Origin: Semisulcospira habei
Lineage: Eukaryota; Mollusca; Gastropoda; Semisulcospiridae
Length of the DNA: 64,000 nucleotides
Direction: 5' to 3'
Assembly: GCA_036245525.1 (NCBI GenBank)
Contig: BTPG01000004.1
Coordinates: 228,041,376 to 228,105,375, forward strand
A program made the translations under genes and the position numbers. Under the pieces are notes generated by a model. That model saw nothing but the letters and a program-made list of their open reading frames with translations, was not told the origin of the DNA and did no database searches. Positions within the stretch are counted from its first letter, which is position 1. Every line of letters begins with the position of its first letter. Shown here piece by piece: positions 1 to 9,746 of the stretch.

Positions 1-134
1 TGGACAAAGGGTAGACAGAAACACATGCCCCAGAATAGAGAGAAAAACCCACCCTGTGGGGCTGACCAGGGTGACCCTGGGAACTAAAAAATACCTAACC
101 CCACCCAAGTCCCCCAGGGCAGACCCGGGTGGGG
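1..134 (-). repeat. SINE-1, 5'-end portion (cut by window edge)
   Basis: This matches the right-hand part of the ~380-bp repeat seen complete at 36452-36830, ending in the same GGGCAGACCCGGGTGGGG terminus. The element's tail end lies to the left, outside the window, so the retroposon reads on the minus strand. Confidence 0.85.
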
Positions 135-1000
135 AGAACCACATGCGGTACATTCTATACACTTATGTGGCTTCTGGCCTCTGTGTAGAAGCATGTGTTT
201 TCAAACTACAAGATTGAGTGAAACAAGCACTACATTCTGTACACTTGTGTTGATTATGGCCTGTGTGTATCAGCATGAATGTTTTGAAGTTACCAGATTG
301 AGTGAAACTAGCACCACATGTGGCAGCAAGTGTTTTCAAGGTACAAGATTCAGTGAAACATGCACTACATTCTGTACACTTAGGTGGCTAATGGCCTGTG
401 TGTGCCGGCATGTGCCTTTTCAAGTCACCAGATCGAGGAAATCTAGCAATACGTTCTGCACACTGATGTGGCTTCTGGCCTGTGTCAGCATGTTTTTTTT
501 CAATTTACCAGATAGTGAAACTAGCACCAGATTCTGCTAACAAGTCTGGTTTCTGGCCCATGTCAGCATGCGTTTTATGGTACAAGAGTCCGTGAAACAA
601 CCACATTCTGTACACTTGTGTGGATTTTGGCCTATATGTCTTATCATGTGTCTTTTCAAGTCACAAGATTGAGTGAAACAAACACCTACTGTACACTTGT
701 ATGGCTTCTGGCCTGTAGTGTGTCAGCATTTGTTTTTTCAAGCCATCAGATACAGAAAAACTAGCACTACACTCTGTACACTTATGTAGCGTCTGCCCTG
801 TGTTTGTCAGCATGTGTATTTTTAAAGGAAACCGAGCCAGTTAAACTAGCACTACATTGTGTACACTGATGTGGCTTCTGGCCTGTGTATATCACCATGT
901 TTTCAAATCATGAAATCGAGTGGAACTAGCACTGTAAACTTATGCGATTTCTTACCTACATCAGCTTGTGTGTTTCTAAGATGCCCGAGTGAAACTAGCA
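135..1000 (-). pseudogene. Degenerate C2H2 zinc-finger array (3' fossil)
   Basis: The 84-bp finger period continues here on the minus strand, about ten units long, with recognisable HTGQKPHKC-type linkers. Indels shift the frame almost every finger and several Cys or His codons are lost. No open frame spans more than a few fingers, so this is decayed former coding sequence or vestigial 3' DNA of the gene at 2706-5072. The boundary with the SINE at position 134 is clear. Confidence 0.75.
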
Positions 1001-1717
1001 CTACATTCTGTACACTGATGTGGCTTCTGGCCTGTGTGTCAGCATGTGTGATTTCAAGTTACCAGATTCAGTGAAACTAGCACCACATTCTGTACACTTA
1101 TGTGGCTTCTGGCGTGCATGTGTCAGCATGTGTTTCATCAAGCTACGAGAATGAGTGAAACCAACATCACATACTGTACACTTGTGTGGATTCTGGCCTG
1201 TGTGTCGCAGCATGTGCGTTTTCAAGTTACCTTTAGAAGTGAAACTAGCACCACATTCGCTACACTTGTGTGGCTTCTGGCCTGTGTGTATCAGCATGTG
1301 TGTTTTCAAGTTAAAAGAGTGACTGTAACTAGCAGCACAATGTGTACACTTGTGTGCCTTCTGGCCTGCGTGTCTCAGCATGTGTGATTTCAATTTACTT
1401 TTTGAAGTAAAACTAGCAAAACATACTGTACATTTGTGTGGCTTCTGGCCGGTGTGTGTCATTATGTGCGATCTCAAGCTACTTTTATGAGTGAAACTAG
1501 CACCACATTCGGTACACTTGTGTGGCTTCTGGCCTGTGTGTATCGGCATGTGCAATTTTAAGTTACCTTTTGTAGTGAAACTAGCACCACATACGGTACA
1601 CTTGTGTGGCTTCTGGCCTGTGTGTCTCAGCATGTGTGTCTTCAAGCTAGAAGAGTGACGGAAACTAGCAGCACAATGTGTACACTTGTGTGCCTTCTGG
1701 CCTGTGTGTCTCAGCAT
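1001..1717 (-). pseudogene. C2H2 zinc-finger block, 8 fingers, frameshifted from neighbours
   Basis: The minus-strand frame encodes eight consecutive C2H2 fingers of the pattern C-x2-C-x12-H-x3-H joined by TGQKPHKC linkers (for example CTHCAASF, CTVCGASF, CTECGASF). These would be sequence-specific DNA-binding modules. It has no initiator context of its own: it begins inside a finger and ends in a frameshifted tail (HRPEA). Compared with intact fingers, the break at each end is a 2-bp loss in a GT run. I read it as a former continuation of the large upstream array, now out of frame. An alternative is programmed or edited readthrough, or assembly error. Confidence 0.8.
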
Positions 1718-2042
1718 GTGATTTCAAGCCACCTTTTGTAGTTAAACTAGCATCACATACTGTACACTTGTGTGGCTTCTGGCCTGTGTGTCTCAGCATG
1801 TGCGTTTTTAAGGAACCTGAGACAGTGAAACTAGCACTACATTCTGTACACTGATGTGGCTTTTCGCCCATGTGTGTCAGCATGTGTGATTTCAAGTTCG
1901 TGAAACAACCACCACATACTGTACAATTGTGTAGCTTCCGGCCTGTGTGTCTCAACATGTGTGATTTCAAACCAACTTTATGAGTGAAACTAGAACCACA
2001 TTCTGTACACTTGTGTGGCTTCTCGCCTGTGTGTATCAGCAT
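1665..2042 (-). pseudogene. C2H2 zinc-finger block, 4 fingers
   Basis: Four fingers are readable in this frame, one of them shortened (CTVCGGCF followed directly by NLKSH, losing several residues). The block ends in a frameshifted tail (HRPEG). The break at about 1720 is explained by CATGTGATTTC where other fingers have CATGTGTGATTTC, a loss of one TG. It belongs to the same array as its neighbours and is not an independent gene. Confidence 0.78.
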
Positions 2043-2712
2043 GTGTTTTCAAGCTACTTTTTTGAGTGAAACCAGCACCACATTGTGTACACTTGTGTGG
2101 CTTCTCACCCGTGTGTCTCAGCATGTGCGTTTTCAAGTTACTTTTTTGCGTGAAACTAGCACCACATTCTGTACACAAGTATGACTTTTGGCCTGTGTGT
2201 ATCAGCATGTGTTTGTTTAGTTTATAAGATTGAGTGAAACTAGCACTACATTTTGTACACTTATGTGGTTTCTGGCCTGTGTGTGTCAGCATGTGCGTTT
2301 TTAGGCGATCTGACCGAGTGAAACTATCACTACATTCTGTACACTTGTGTGGCTTCTGGCCTGTGTGTGTCAGCATGTGCCTATTCAAGTGATTTGAACG
2401 AGTGAAACTAGCACTACATTCTGTACACTTGTGTGGCTTCAGGCCAGTGTGTGTCAGCATGTGTGTTTTTAAGTAATCGGGCCGAGTGAAACTATCACTA
2501 CATTCTGTACACTTGTGTGGTTTCTGGCCTGTGTGTGTCAGCATGTGCGTTTTCAAGTTACCAAAGAAAGTGAAACTAGCACAACATTCAGTACACTTAT
2601 GTGGATTCTGGCCTGTGTGCATCAGCATGTGTTGTTTCAAATTACAAGATCGAGTGACACAAGCACCACATACTGTACACTTGAGCAGCTTTTGGCCTGT
2701 GTGTATCAGCAT
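1990..2712 (-). pseudogene. C2H2 zinc-finger block, 8 fingers
   Basis: Eight canonical fingers with TGQKPHKC/TGEKPHKC linkers are encoded, including variable helix residues such as RPDYLKT, RSNHLNR and RSDRLKT at the positions that contact DNA in this family. The frame opens inside a finger just after the stop of the main gene and ends in a frameshifted tail (HRREA) at a 2-bp GT contraction near 2042. It is separated from the main 19-finger frame by a 16-bp deletion around 2745-2755 that removes the first Cys pair of one finger. It was therefore probably once part of the same protein. Confidence 0.8.
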
Positions 2713-5072
2713 GTGAGTTTTCGAACAAGATGGTGCGGTAAAACTAGCTTATGTGGTTTCTGGCCTGTGTGTGTCATCATGTGTTTTTTCAAGGTACTGG
2801 ATTGAGCAAAACAAGCACTACATTGTGTACACTTGTGTGGCTTCTGGCCTGTGTGTGTCAGCATGTGTGTTTTCAAGGTACCAGATAGAGCAAAACAAGC
2901 GCTACATTCTGTACACTTGTGTGGCTTCTCGCCTGTGTGTATCAGCATGTGCTTTTTCAATTTACTAAATACAGTGAATCTTGCACCACATTCTGCACAC
3001 AAGTATGGCTTCTGGCCTGTGTGTGCCATCATGTGCGTTTTTAAAGAAGCCGCGTAAGCGAAACAAGCACTACAATCTGTGCACTTGTATGGCTTCTGGC
3101 CTGTGTGTTTCAGCATGTGCGATTTCAAGCTATTTCTATGAGTGAAACTATCACCACATTCTGTACACTTGTGTGGCTTCTCGCTTGTGTGTGTCATCAT
3201 GTGCGATTTCAAGTTATTTTTATGAGTGAAACTAGCACTACAATCTGTACACTTGTGTGGCTTCTCGCCTGTGTGTGTCAGCATGTGTGATTTCAAGGCC
3301 TGAGATCGAGCGAAACTAGCATCACATACTGAACACTTGTGTGGCTTTTGGCCTGTGTGTGTCAGCATGTGTGTTTTCAAGGAACTGGATTGAGCAAAAC
3401 AAGCACTACATTCTGTACACTTGTGTGGCTTCTGGCCTGTGTGTGTCAGCATGTGTGATTTCAAGAGACTTTTTCGAGTGAAACTAGCATCACATTCTTT
3501 ACACTTGTGTGGCTTCTGGCCTGTGTGTGTCAGCATGTGTGATTTCAAGGTACCAGATAGAGCGAAAGAAGCGCTACATTCTGTACACTTGTGTGGCTTC
3601 TCGCCTGTGTGTGTCAGCATGTGTGATTTCAAGTGACCTTTTTGAGTGAAACTAGCACCACATTCCGTACACTTGTGTGGCTTCTCGCCTGTGTGTGTCA
3701 GCATGTGTGATTTCAAGTGACCTTTTTGAGTGAAACTAGCACCACATTCTGTACACTTGTGTGGCTTCTCGCCTGTGTGTGTCAGCATATGTATTTTCAA
3801 GTCACGAGATTGAGCGAAACTAGAACAACATTCTGTACACTTGTGTGGCTTCTCGCCTGTGTGTGTCATCATGTGCGATTTCAAGCTATTTTTATGAGTG
3901 AAACTAGCACTACAATCTGTACACTTGTGTGGCTTCTCGCCTGTGTGTGTCAGCATGTGTGATTTCAAGTGACCTTTTTGAGTGAAACTAGCATCACATA
4001 CTGAACACTTGTGTGGCTTCTGGCCTGTGTGTGTCAGCATGTGCGTTTTCAAGTTAAAAGAGTGACTGAAACTAGCACCACATTCTGTACACTTGTGTGG
4101 CTTCTCGCCTGTGTGTGTCAGCATGTGTGATTTCAAGCGACCTTTTTGAGTGAAACTAGCATCACATACTTTACACTTGTGTGGCTTCTCGCCTGTGTGT
4201 GTCAGCACGTGTATTTTCAAGTCACGAGATTGAGCGAAACTAGAACAACATTCTGTACACTTGTGTGGCTTTTGGCCTGTGTGAGTAGACATGTGTTGCA
4301 TCAACTTACTGGACAACTGGAAACATGAATCACACAACCCACATACAAATGGCATCTGACTCTCTTCAGCACAGGGACTTTCTGTGGTCGAGGGTTTTCG
4401 CTCTGTTGACGAAGTTCTACCGTCAAGATCCACAGATACCCCCAAGTCACAGTCCATGTCACTGATAACACCCGACACAGAGTTAGACTCTAGCTCAATG
4501 TCACGTTTAGTATTACAGTCCATGTCACTGATAACACCAGACACAGAGTTAGACTCTAGCTTGATGTCATGTTTAGTGTCACAGTCCATGTCACTGTAAA
4601 CACTAGGCACAGAGTTAGACTCTAGCTTGATGTCATGTTTAGTGTCACAGTCCATGTCACTGTAAACAAGCACAGAGTTAGACTCTAGCTTGATGTCATC
4701 TTTAGTGTCACAGTCCATGTCACTGTACACATTGGGCACAGAGTTAGATTCTAGCTTGATGCCATGTTTAGTGTCAAAGTCCATGTCACTGTTAACACCA
4801 GACACAGAGTTAGACTCTAGCTGGTTGTCAAGTATAGTGTCACAGTTCATGTCACTGTAAACACTGGGCACAGACTCTAACCTGATGTCACATTTATAAA
4901 TGTCACAGTCTGTGTCACTGATAACACCAGTCACTAAGTAAGATTCTAGCTTGATGTCATGTTTAGTGTCACAGTCCATGTCACTGTAAACACTTGACAC
5001 AGAGTTAGATTTTAGCTTGATGTCAGGTTCCAGTCTAACCCCAGATTCTGTGCTGGTCCTAAGGTTCGACCT
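2706..5072 (-). CDS. Poly-C2H2 zinc-finger protein, 19 fingers with repetitive acidic N-terminal region
   Basis: The minus frame is open from about 5072 to the stop at 2706. The first ~200 residues consist of a tandem peptide repeat built on SDMDCDTKHDIKLES, rich in Asp, Ser and Glu and without a recognised domain. Nineteen C2H2 fingers follow, the first being CGLCDSCF, most with TGEKPHKC or TGQKPHKC linkers; this is the Kruppel-type architecture of nuclear DNA-binding proteins. No KRAB, BTB or SCAN domain is visible. No convincing ATG marks the N-terminus, and the frame at 5059-5409 probably supplies upstream coding sequence through a splice or a 1-nt frameshift near 5060-5072. The last finger is truncated by a 16-bp deletion that brings in the stop. 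Several fingers are near-identical copies (QKGHL, HKNSL, AQSRDL), which indicates recent duplication within the array. Target and regulation cannot be read from the sequence. Confidence 0.85.
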   Translation of the reverse strand, partial: RSNLRTSTESGVRLEPDIKLKSNSVSSVYSDMDCDTKHDIKLESYLVTGVISDTDCDIYKCDIRLESVPSVYSDMNCDTILDNQLESNSVSGVNSDMDFDTKHGIKLESNSVPNVYSDMDCDTKDDIKLESNSVLVYSDMDCDTKHDIKLESNSVPSVYSDMDCDTKHDIKLESNSVSGVISDMDCNTKRDIELESNSVSGVISDMDCDLGVSVDLDGRTSSTERKPSTTESPCAEESQMPFVCGLCDSCFQLSSKLMQHMSTHTGQKPHKCTECCSSFAQSRDLKIHVLTHTGEKPHKCKVCDASFTQKGRLKSHMLTHTGEKPHKCTECGASFSHSFNLKTHMLTHTGQKPHKCSVCDASFTQKGHLKSHMLTHTGEKPHKCTDCSASFTHKNSLKSHMMTHTGEKPHKCTECCSSFAQSRDLKIHMLTHTGEKPHKCTECGASFTQKGHLKSHMLTHTGEKPHKCTECGASFTQKGHLKSHMLTHTGEKPHKCTECSASFALSGTLKSHMLTHTGQKPHKCKECDASFTRKSLLKSHMLTHTGQKPHKCTECSACFAQSSSLKTHMLTHTGQKPHKCSVCDASFARSQALKSHMLTHTGEKPHKCTDCSASFTHKNNLKSHMMTHTSEKPHKCTECGDSFTHRNSLKSHMLKHTGQKPYKCTDCSACFAYAASLKTHMMAHTGQKPYLCAECGARFTVFSKLKKHMLIHTGEKPHKCTECSACFALSGTLKTHMLTHTGQKPHKCTQCSACFAQSSTLKKHMMTHTGQKPHKLVLPHHLVRKLTC
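4440..5030 (-). repeat. Coding tandem repeat, ~66-bp units
   Basis: About nine units of roughly 60-66 bp (containing GTCACAGTCCATGTCACTG on the plus strand) encode the SDMDCDTKHDIKLES peptide. Unit lengths stay near multiples of three, so the frame is kept. Units differ by substitutions and short codon losses. Confidence 0.85.
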
Positions 5073-5409
5073 TCAAAGCTGGCTCCAGACTGACTTGTAT
5101 GCGCTGGACAGGGCAGTCTCTTTTAGTTTCAACACCAGTAGTGTTGTTCGTGTCTTCATCAATAGCTGGCCCCAGTTTGACTTGTGGGTGCTGGACACCA
5201 GTAGTGTTGTCTGTGTCTTCACCAGTAGTGTTGTCCGTATCTTCACCAATAACTGGCCCCAGTTTGACTTGTGGGTGCTGGACACCAGTGGTGCTGTCTG
5301 TGTCTTCACCAGTCCTTATATAGTCACTGGTATCCACATTCCTCAAACAGTGGTGTTTCTGTGTCTGTGCACAAAATTCACCAATAGAGGGTATTGATCT
5401 ATTGTACAT
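5059..5409 (-). CDS. Probable upstream coding segment of the zinc-finger gene
   Basis: This open minus frame encodes a second Asp/Thr-rich tandem peptide (two copies of TTGVQHPQVKLGP and three of GEDTDN-like segments). That resembles the low-complexity acidic style of the main frame's N-terminus. The two frames overlap at 5059-5072 and differ by one reading frame. Either a 1-nt frameshift, an assembly indel or a short unseen intron joins them. The first residues lie in the tail of the SINE-1 copy starting near 5396, so the real coding start is probably internal or on an exon further upstream. Confidence 0.45.
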   Translation of the reverse strand: MYNRSIPSIGEFCAQTQKHHCLRNVDTSDYIRTGEDTDSTTGVQHPQVKLGPVIGEDTDNTTGEDTDNTTGVQHPQVKLGPAIDEDTNNTTGVETKRDCPVQRIQVSLEPALKVEP

Positions 5410-5725
5410 TGCTTAACGTCACGACAGCAACAAGTCTTTCTCAGGACGTGCCTGCACTGCTTGTTAAAAAAAAAAAACTAAACAGAATATTGAATTATGA
5501 CGCCAGCCGGTCCAATACATTAAATAAACCTATGACATGGGGCCTATATAAAGCTAAGACCATTCAGCAACACACATCCAATATCAAGAGCTACAGGCAG
5601 CACAGACAGTAGGGAGAGTTTAAAAAAGGAAAATACAGGTGAATGGACGGTAGACAGAAACAGATGCCCCAGAATAGAGGGGAAACCCCACCCTGTGGGG
5701 CTGACCAGGGTGGCCCTGGCAAACA
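5396..5725 (-). repeat. SINE-1 copy, 5'-truncated
   Basis: The tail end (TGTACATTGCTTAACGTC) is at left, followed by the A-rich stretch and the CCCCAGAATAGAGG block. The copy stops near the CTGACCAGGGTGGCCCTGG segment, so the terminal GGGTGGGG part is missing. The element reads on the minus strand. Confidence 0.8.
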
Positions 5726-5845
5726 GAGAGATCTGTCGCTACTTATATTCATTCACAGAAGGAATGTGGGTACTGCAGAAATTGACGTAAAATAAAATAA
5801 AGGAAATCAAAGAAAGAACATAAGAGCATAAAAAGAAAAGAAAAA

Positions 5846-6206
5846 TGACGGTTGATTGATTGATTGTACATTGCTTAACGTCCCGACAGCAACAAGGCTT
5901 TCTCAGGACGTGCCTGCACTGCTTGTAAAAAAACAAACAAACAACTAAACAGAACATTGAATGTATGTTGCCAGCCGGTCAAATACATTAAATAAACCTA
6001 ACACATGGGGCCTAAATAAAGCTAAGACCATTTAGCAACACACATCCAATATCAAGAGCTACAGGCAGTGCAGACAGTAGGGAGAGTTTTAAAAAGGCAA
6101 ATACAGGTGAATGGACAAAGGGTAGACAGAAACACATGCCCCAGAATAGAGAGATAAACCCACCCTGTGGGGCTGACCAGGGTGACCCTGGGAACTAAAA
6201 AATGAC
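5846..6206 (-). repeat. SINE-1 copy, 5'-truncated
   Basis: It starts with a (GATT)n tail and TGTACATTGCTTAACGTC and runs to CTGGGAACTAAAAAATG. It lacks the last ~60 bp of the full element. This follows the LINE-style rule of a constant tail end and a variable opposite end. Confidence 0.85.
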
Positions 6207-6309
6207 GGCAACAAAGAACTCTAACTCAGAGAGAAAGTGAACACGAGAGAAAAGAGCATGTATAAACGCACACAGGAACGAGTAAAAATGAATGTGTGTG
6301 TGTGAAGCC

Positions 6310-6311
<2 letters not shown>

Positions 6312-6343
<32 letters not shown>
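6312..6343. repeat. (GA)n microsatellite
   Basis: An uninterrupted AG/GA dinucleotide run sits directly before a SINE-1 copy. Confidence 0.95.
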
Positions 6344-6346
<3 letters not shown>

Positions 6347-6516
6347 TTGGTTGGTTATACATTGCTTAATGTCCCGACAGCAACAAGACTTACGCAGGAC
6401 ATGCCTGCACTGCTTGTGAAAAGAAAACTCAACATAATATTGAATGTATGTCGCCAGCTGGTCTAAAACGCTAAATTAACCTAAGACCATTTAGTAACAC
6501 ATATCCAATATCTAGA

Positions 6517-6908
6517 TTGATTGATTGATTGTACATTGCTTAACGTCCCGACAGCAACAAGGCTTTCTCAGGACGTGCCTGCACTGCTTGTGAAAAAAAA
6601 CAACCAACTAAACAGAACATTGAATGTATGTCGCCAGCCGGTCAAACACATTAAATAAACCTAACACATGGGGCCTAAATAAAGCTAAGACCATTTAGCA
6701 ACACACATCCAATATCAAGAGCTACAGGCAGTGCAGACAGTAGGGAGAGTTTAAAAAAGGCAAATACAGGTGAATGGACCTCGGGTAGACAGAAACACAT
6801 GCCCCAGAATAGAGAGAAAACCCCACCCTGTGGGGCTGACCAGGGTGACCCTGGGAACTAAAAAATACCTAACCCCACCCAAGTCCCCCAGGGCAGACCC
6901 GGGTGGGG
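6517..6908 (-). mobile_element. Full-length SINE-1 inserted in SINE-1 (copy 1)
   Basis: This complete 392-bp copy runs from a (TTGA)n tail to GGGTGGGG. It is flanked by the direct repeat TCCAATATCTAGA at 6504-6516 and 6909-6921, and it interrupts the older SINE-1 exactly there. Confidence 0.92.
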
Positions 6909-7015
6909 TCCAATATCTAGAGCTACAGGCAGCACAAACAGTAGGGTGAGTTTAAAAAAGGAAATACAGGCGAATGGACCAATGGTAGATATAACCACAT
7001 GCCCCAGAATAGAGG

Positions 7016-7399
7016 TTGATTGTACATTGCTTAACGTCCCGACAGCAACAAGGCTTTCTCAGGACGTGCCTGCACTGCTTGTGAAAAAAATAAAAAATAA
7101 ACAGAACATTGAATGTATGTCGCCAGCCGGTCAAATACGTTAAATAAACCTAACACATGGGGCCTAAATAAAGCTAAGACCATTTAGCAACACACATCCA
7201 ATATCAAGAGCTACAGGCAGTGCAGACAGTAGGGAGAGTTTTAAAAAGGCAAAAACAGGTGAATGGACAAAGGGTAGACAGAAACACATGCCCCAGAATA
7301 GAGAGAAAAAACCCACCCTGTGGAGCTGACCAGGGTGACCCTGGGAACTAAAAAATACCTAATCCCACCCAAGTCCCCCAGGGCAGACCCGGGTGGGGG
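7016..7399 (-). mobile_element. Full-length SINE-1 inserted in SINE-1 (copy 2)
   Basis: This complete 384-bp copy is flanked by the direct repeat CCCAGAATAGAGG at 7003-7015 and 7400-7412. It lies in the same older SINE-1 as copy 1. Confidence 0.92.
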
Positions 7400-7504
7400 C
7401 CCAGAATAGAGGGGAAACCCCACCCTGTGGGGCAGACCAGGGTGACCATGGGAACTAAAAAGTTGTTAACCCCACCCAAGTCCCCCAGGGCAGACCCGGG
7501 TGGG

Positions 7505-8880
7505 GAGAAAGAGAGAGAAAGAGAACGAGCTGGGAGTACCCTTGGGCACATAGTAGGCTGAGTGTCTAATACACAAAGGCTGCTAAACACCAACCCGAAG
7601 GCAAACTCTGTATCACCTTCAAGTTGAGGACTACCTTCGGTTAAAACGGGAGGACCCCAGGGAGAAAAAAAAACAAAAACCAGCATTTAGCATGGTACAC
7701 ACAAAAAAGTCATTGAGACAAAGCAAATACAATAAGAGAATATCAGTAGAAGTAGATAGTATGTAGTTGTCAAACCGTCTTCAAGGGTAACCCAAAATTG
7801 GAAGAAAAAAAAAACACGCAAAAAAAAAAACGCTTTGGGAGGGGGGGGGGGGGGGGGGGGAGGGGGGAAGAGATAGTAGCTTGCTGCCCTCTTGTGATAT
7901 TTGACCCCTCTGAGGAGTCATCAAAATTAAATGCAGTTTGCAAAGGATGGTCTTAACATCAGGTATCTCTGTACCAGGTGCTGGTGTTTAAAAGAGGTTT
8001 ATTTGACATGTCAGCAAATAAAAAATTATAATGTGCTATCCGTACTGAGAGAAAAAAGTATGGAGATCATTTGACCAACTATTTTTGTCTTTAATTATCT
8101 TAATTAAATGACCATAATTAGCTATTTTTCACAAACAATCCTCATACTATCCACAGCCTTCAAAAAGTCTCGGATCCCTTTTATTGCACTCAGTAAAAAA
8201 GATTTCCAAATCACCAAAATTAATCAGTGCCATTGGTGTCTCTAAAACAAAGCAAACACCAAATCACCAAAATTATTCAATGCCATTGGTCTCTCTAAAA
8301 CAAAGCAAACATTTTAAATAAACATAGTCAGCTTACCTGAATACACACACCATTTACGCAACAACAACAAAAAATCTATGTTACATACACTCTCTATTTT
8401 TCATTAAGATAACATTTTTCGAAAACTCGCTAATGTGTATGTGAGATGTGTACCCAGTATTTGCTTACTGAATAGCCTTGTACACACTCCATCACCTCTA
8501 TCTCCTCAGAAAGAGAAGAAACTATTTTTTTGGACCAATTTTATTTTACTTCATTATTTTACTATTTTTGGTAACAAAACTCGTAATGACCATGCCGCAC
8601 ACATTTCCAGGATCCCCCTTTATTTTACTCGAAAAATAAAGATTTCCAAAACCAATGCTATTGACGGCTAAAGCAAAATTTGTACCTGCGCTGATTAATC
8701 TATCGATGATGTAAGTGTGTACATTTAAGAATGTGTATTTTATTGATCACTTGCCTAGCCGATGTGTGTCGTATTGCGGAAATTCCCTGTAGTCGTTTAT
8801 CAGTTGTAAATCCGTAATTATTAAGGCAGATCCCCCACCCTACCTAAATAATTAATGCCAATGGTCACTGCAACAAAGGC
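7505..8880. other. Gene-poor AT-rich interval
   Basis: No coding signal is visible on either strand. It holds a G homopolymer at about 7841-7860 and a perfect-phase two-copy 53-bp tandem duplication (8208-8260 and 8261-8311, containing AAATCACCAAAATTA). A diverged relative of the same sequence lies near 8600-8680 (GATTTCCAAA followed by CAATGCTATTG). Confidence 0.6.
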
Positions 8881-8881
8881 A

Positions 8882-9147
8882 TAAGTCAAGGTCACCAAAG
8901 TCAAGGGTCAAGATCATCAAGGTACGAGCACCAAGGTCAAGTCACGGGTCAATGTCATCAAGGTCACAGGTCATGGATCAAGGTCACGGGTCAAGGTCAC
9001 CAAGGTCACGGATTAAGGTCATAGCTAAGGGTCAACAAAGTCACGGGTCAAGTCACAGGTCAAGTCACGGGTCAAGGGCACCAAGGTCAAGGTCGTGGGT
9101 CAAGGTTACCAAGGTCAAGGGTCAAGGTCACACGTCAAGGTCTGGTC
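8882..9147. repeat. Degenerate GGTCAAGGTCAC simple array
   Basis: Irregular repeats of GGTCAAGGTCAC, GGTCACGG and CACCAAGGTCA fill the stretch, with variable spacing. A second patch with the same word lies at 9555-9655. The GGTCA half-sites look like nuclear-receptor half-sites, but low-complexity DNA alone explains them. Confidence 0.8.
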
Positions 9148-9345
9148 TGTGGCGCAGTGGTTAAGGCGCCTGCCACAAATTGTAAAGGTGCGAGGTCTGA
9201 TTCCGTTCCGGCATCAGATTTTTCTCCACTAGTAAGTGTCACCGCTAATTCGGGTGGACTGTCGGGGGTTCTTTCTCCCGGTTCTACGGCTCTTCCTCCC
9301 CCTCCACTTTGGTATCAGTTTCAGCCAACTTAATAAAATTTCAAA
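9141..9345 (+). repeat. tRNA-derived SINE
   Basis: The 5' part looks like a tRNA: GGCGCAGTGGTTAAGGCGCC matches the box A / D-arm region and GGTCTGATTCCG resembles box B. The 3' part is unrelated to tRNA and contains GGCTCTTCCTCCCCCTCCAC and TTTCAAATACAA. That 3' part recurs at 62640-62745. It is a Pol III type retroposon and not a working tRNA gene, since a cloverleaf cannot be closed. Confidence 0.78.
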
Positions 9346-9554
9346 TACAAACGATTTCCAAAAACAACTTCAATAGTTTGCTTGAGTTTGCCCTTAGCAC
9401 CACGTGAATGTTCTGTGTTTACGTACAGTGTGTGAGTAAATGCGGGCGATTCCCATGAGCGTGCTTGTTAGGTTCAGTTCGTGGCTACATTCTGCACATC
9501 GAGTTATATTATAAATATGAGAAATGCACCACATAAATATCATGTAATAATAAT

Positions 9555-9655
9555 AATTAGGTCAAGTCACAGTCATGGGGCAAGGTCATGAATCAAGGTT
9601 ACAAGGTCAAGATAGTCGTTTATCCAGGTCATGGGTCAAGGTCAAGTCCCGGGCC
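9555..9655. repeat. GGTCAAGG simple array, second patch
   Basis: GGTCAAGTCAC and GGTCATGGGTCAAGG words recur. The patch is separated from the larger patch by the SINE and ~200 bp of unique DNA, and probably both were once one array. Confidence 0.65.
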
Positions 9656-9746
9656 GACCAAAAAATGGTAAAAGTCTGCTCCTGGTCTTTATCCACTTGC
9701 TCTCACAGAGAGGTTTAAGTGCACAATTGCACAATTCTTTACTTAC

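Larger units (their letters stand above)
6347..7504 (-). repeat. SINE-1 outer copy split by two younger SINE-1 insertions
   Basis: One SINE-1 copy is present in three pieces: 6347-6516, 6922-7015 and 7413-7504, together about the length of one full element. Each interruption is a complete SINE-1 flanked by a 13-bp target-site duplication. The outer copy is more diverged (GGTTGGTTATACATTGC at its tail) than the inserts, as expected if it is older. Confidence 0.88.

Noticed and set aside
135..4340. Regular 84-bp periodicity as a non-coding satellite, and many plus-strand open frames
   Set aside because: The minus strand encodes canonical C2H2 fingers; the plus-strand frames (VWLLACV-type repeats) are their antisense shadows.
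7241..7686. Pro/Gly-rich open frames with PPGSALGDLGG
   Set aside because: They are translations of the SINE-1 head repeated in tandem copies, without start context or conservation.
9141..9215. Functional tRNA gene
   Set aside because: Only D-arm and T-arm like segments are present; the acceptor stem cannot be paired, and the sequence continues into a shared SINE body.
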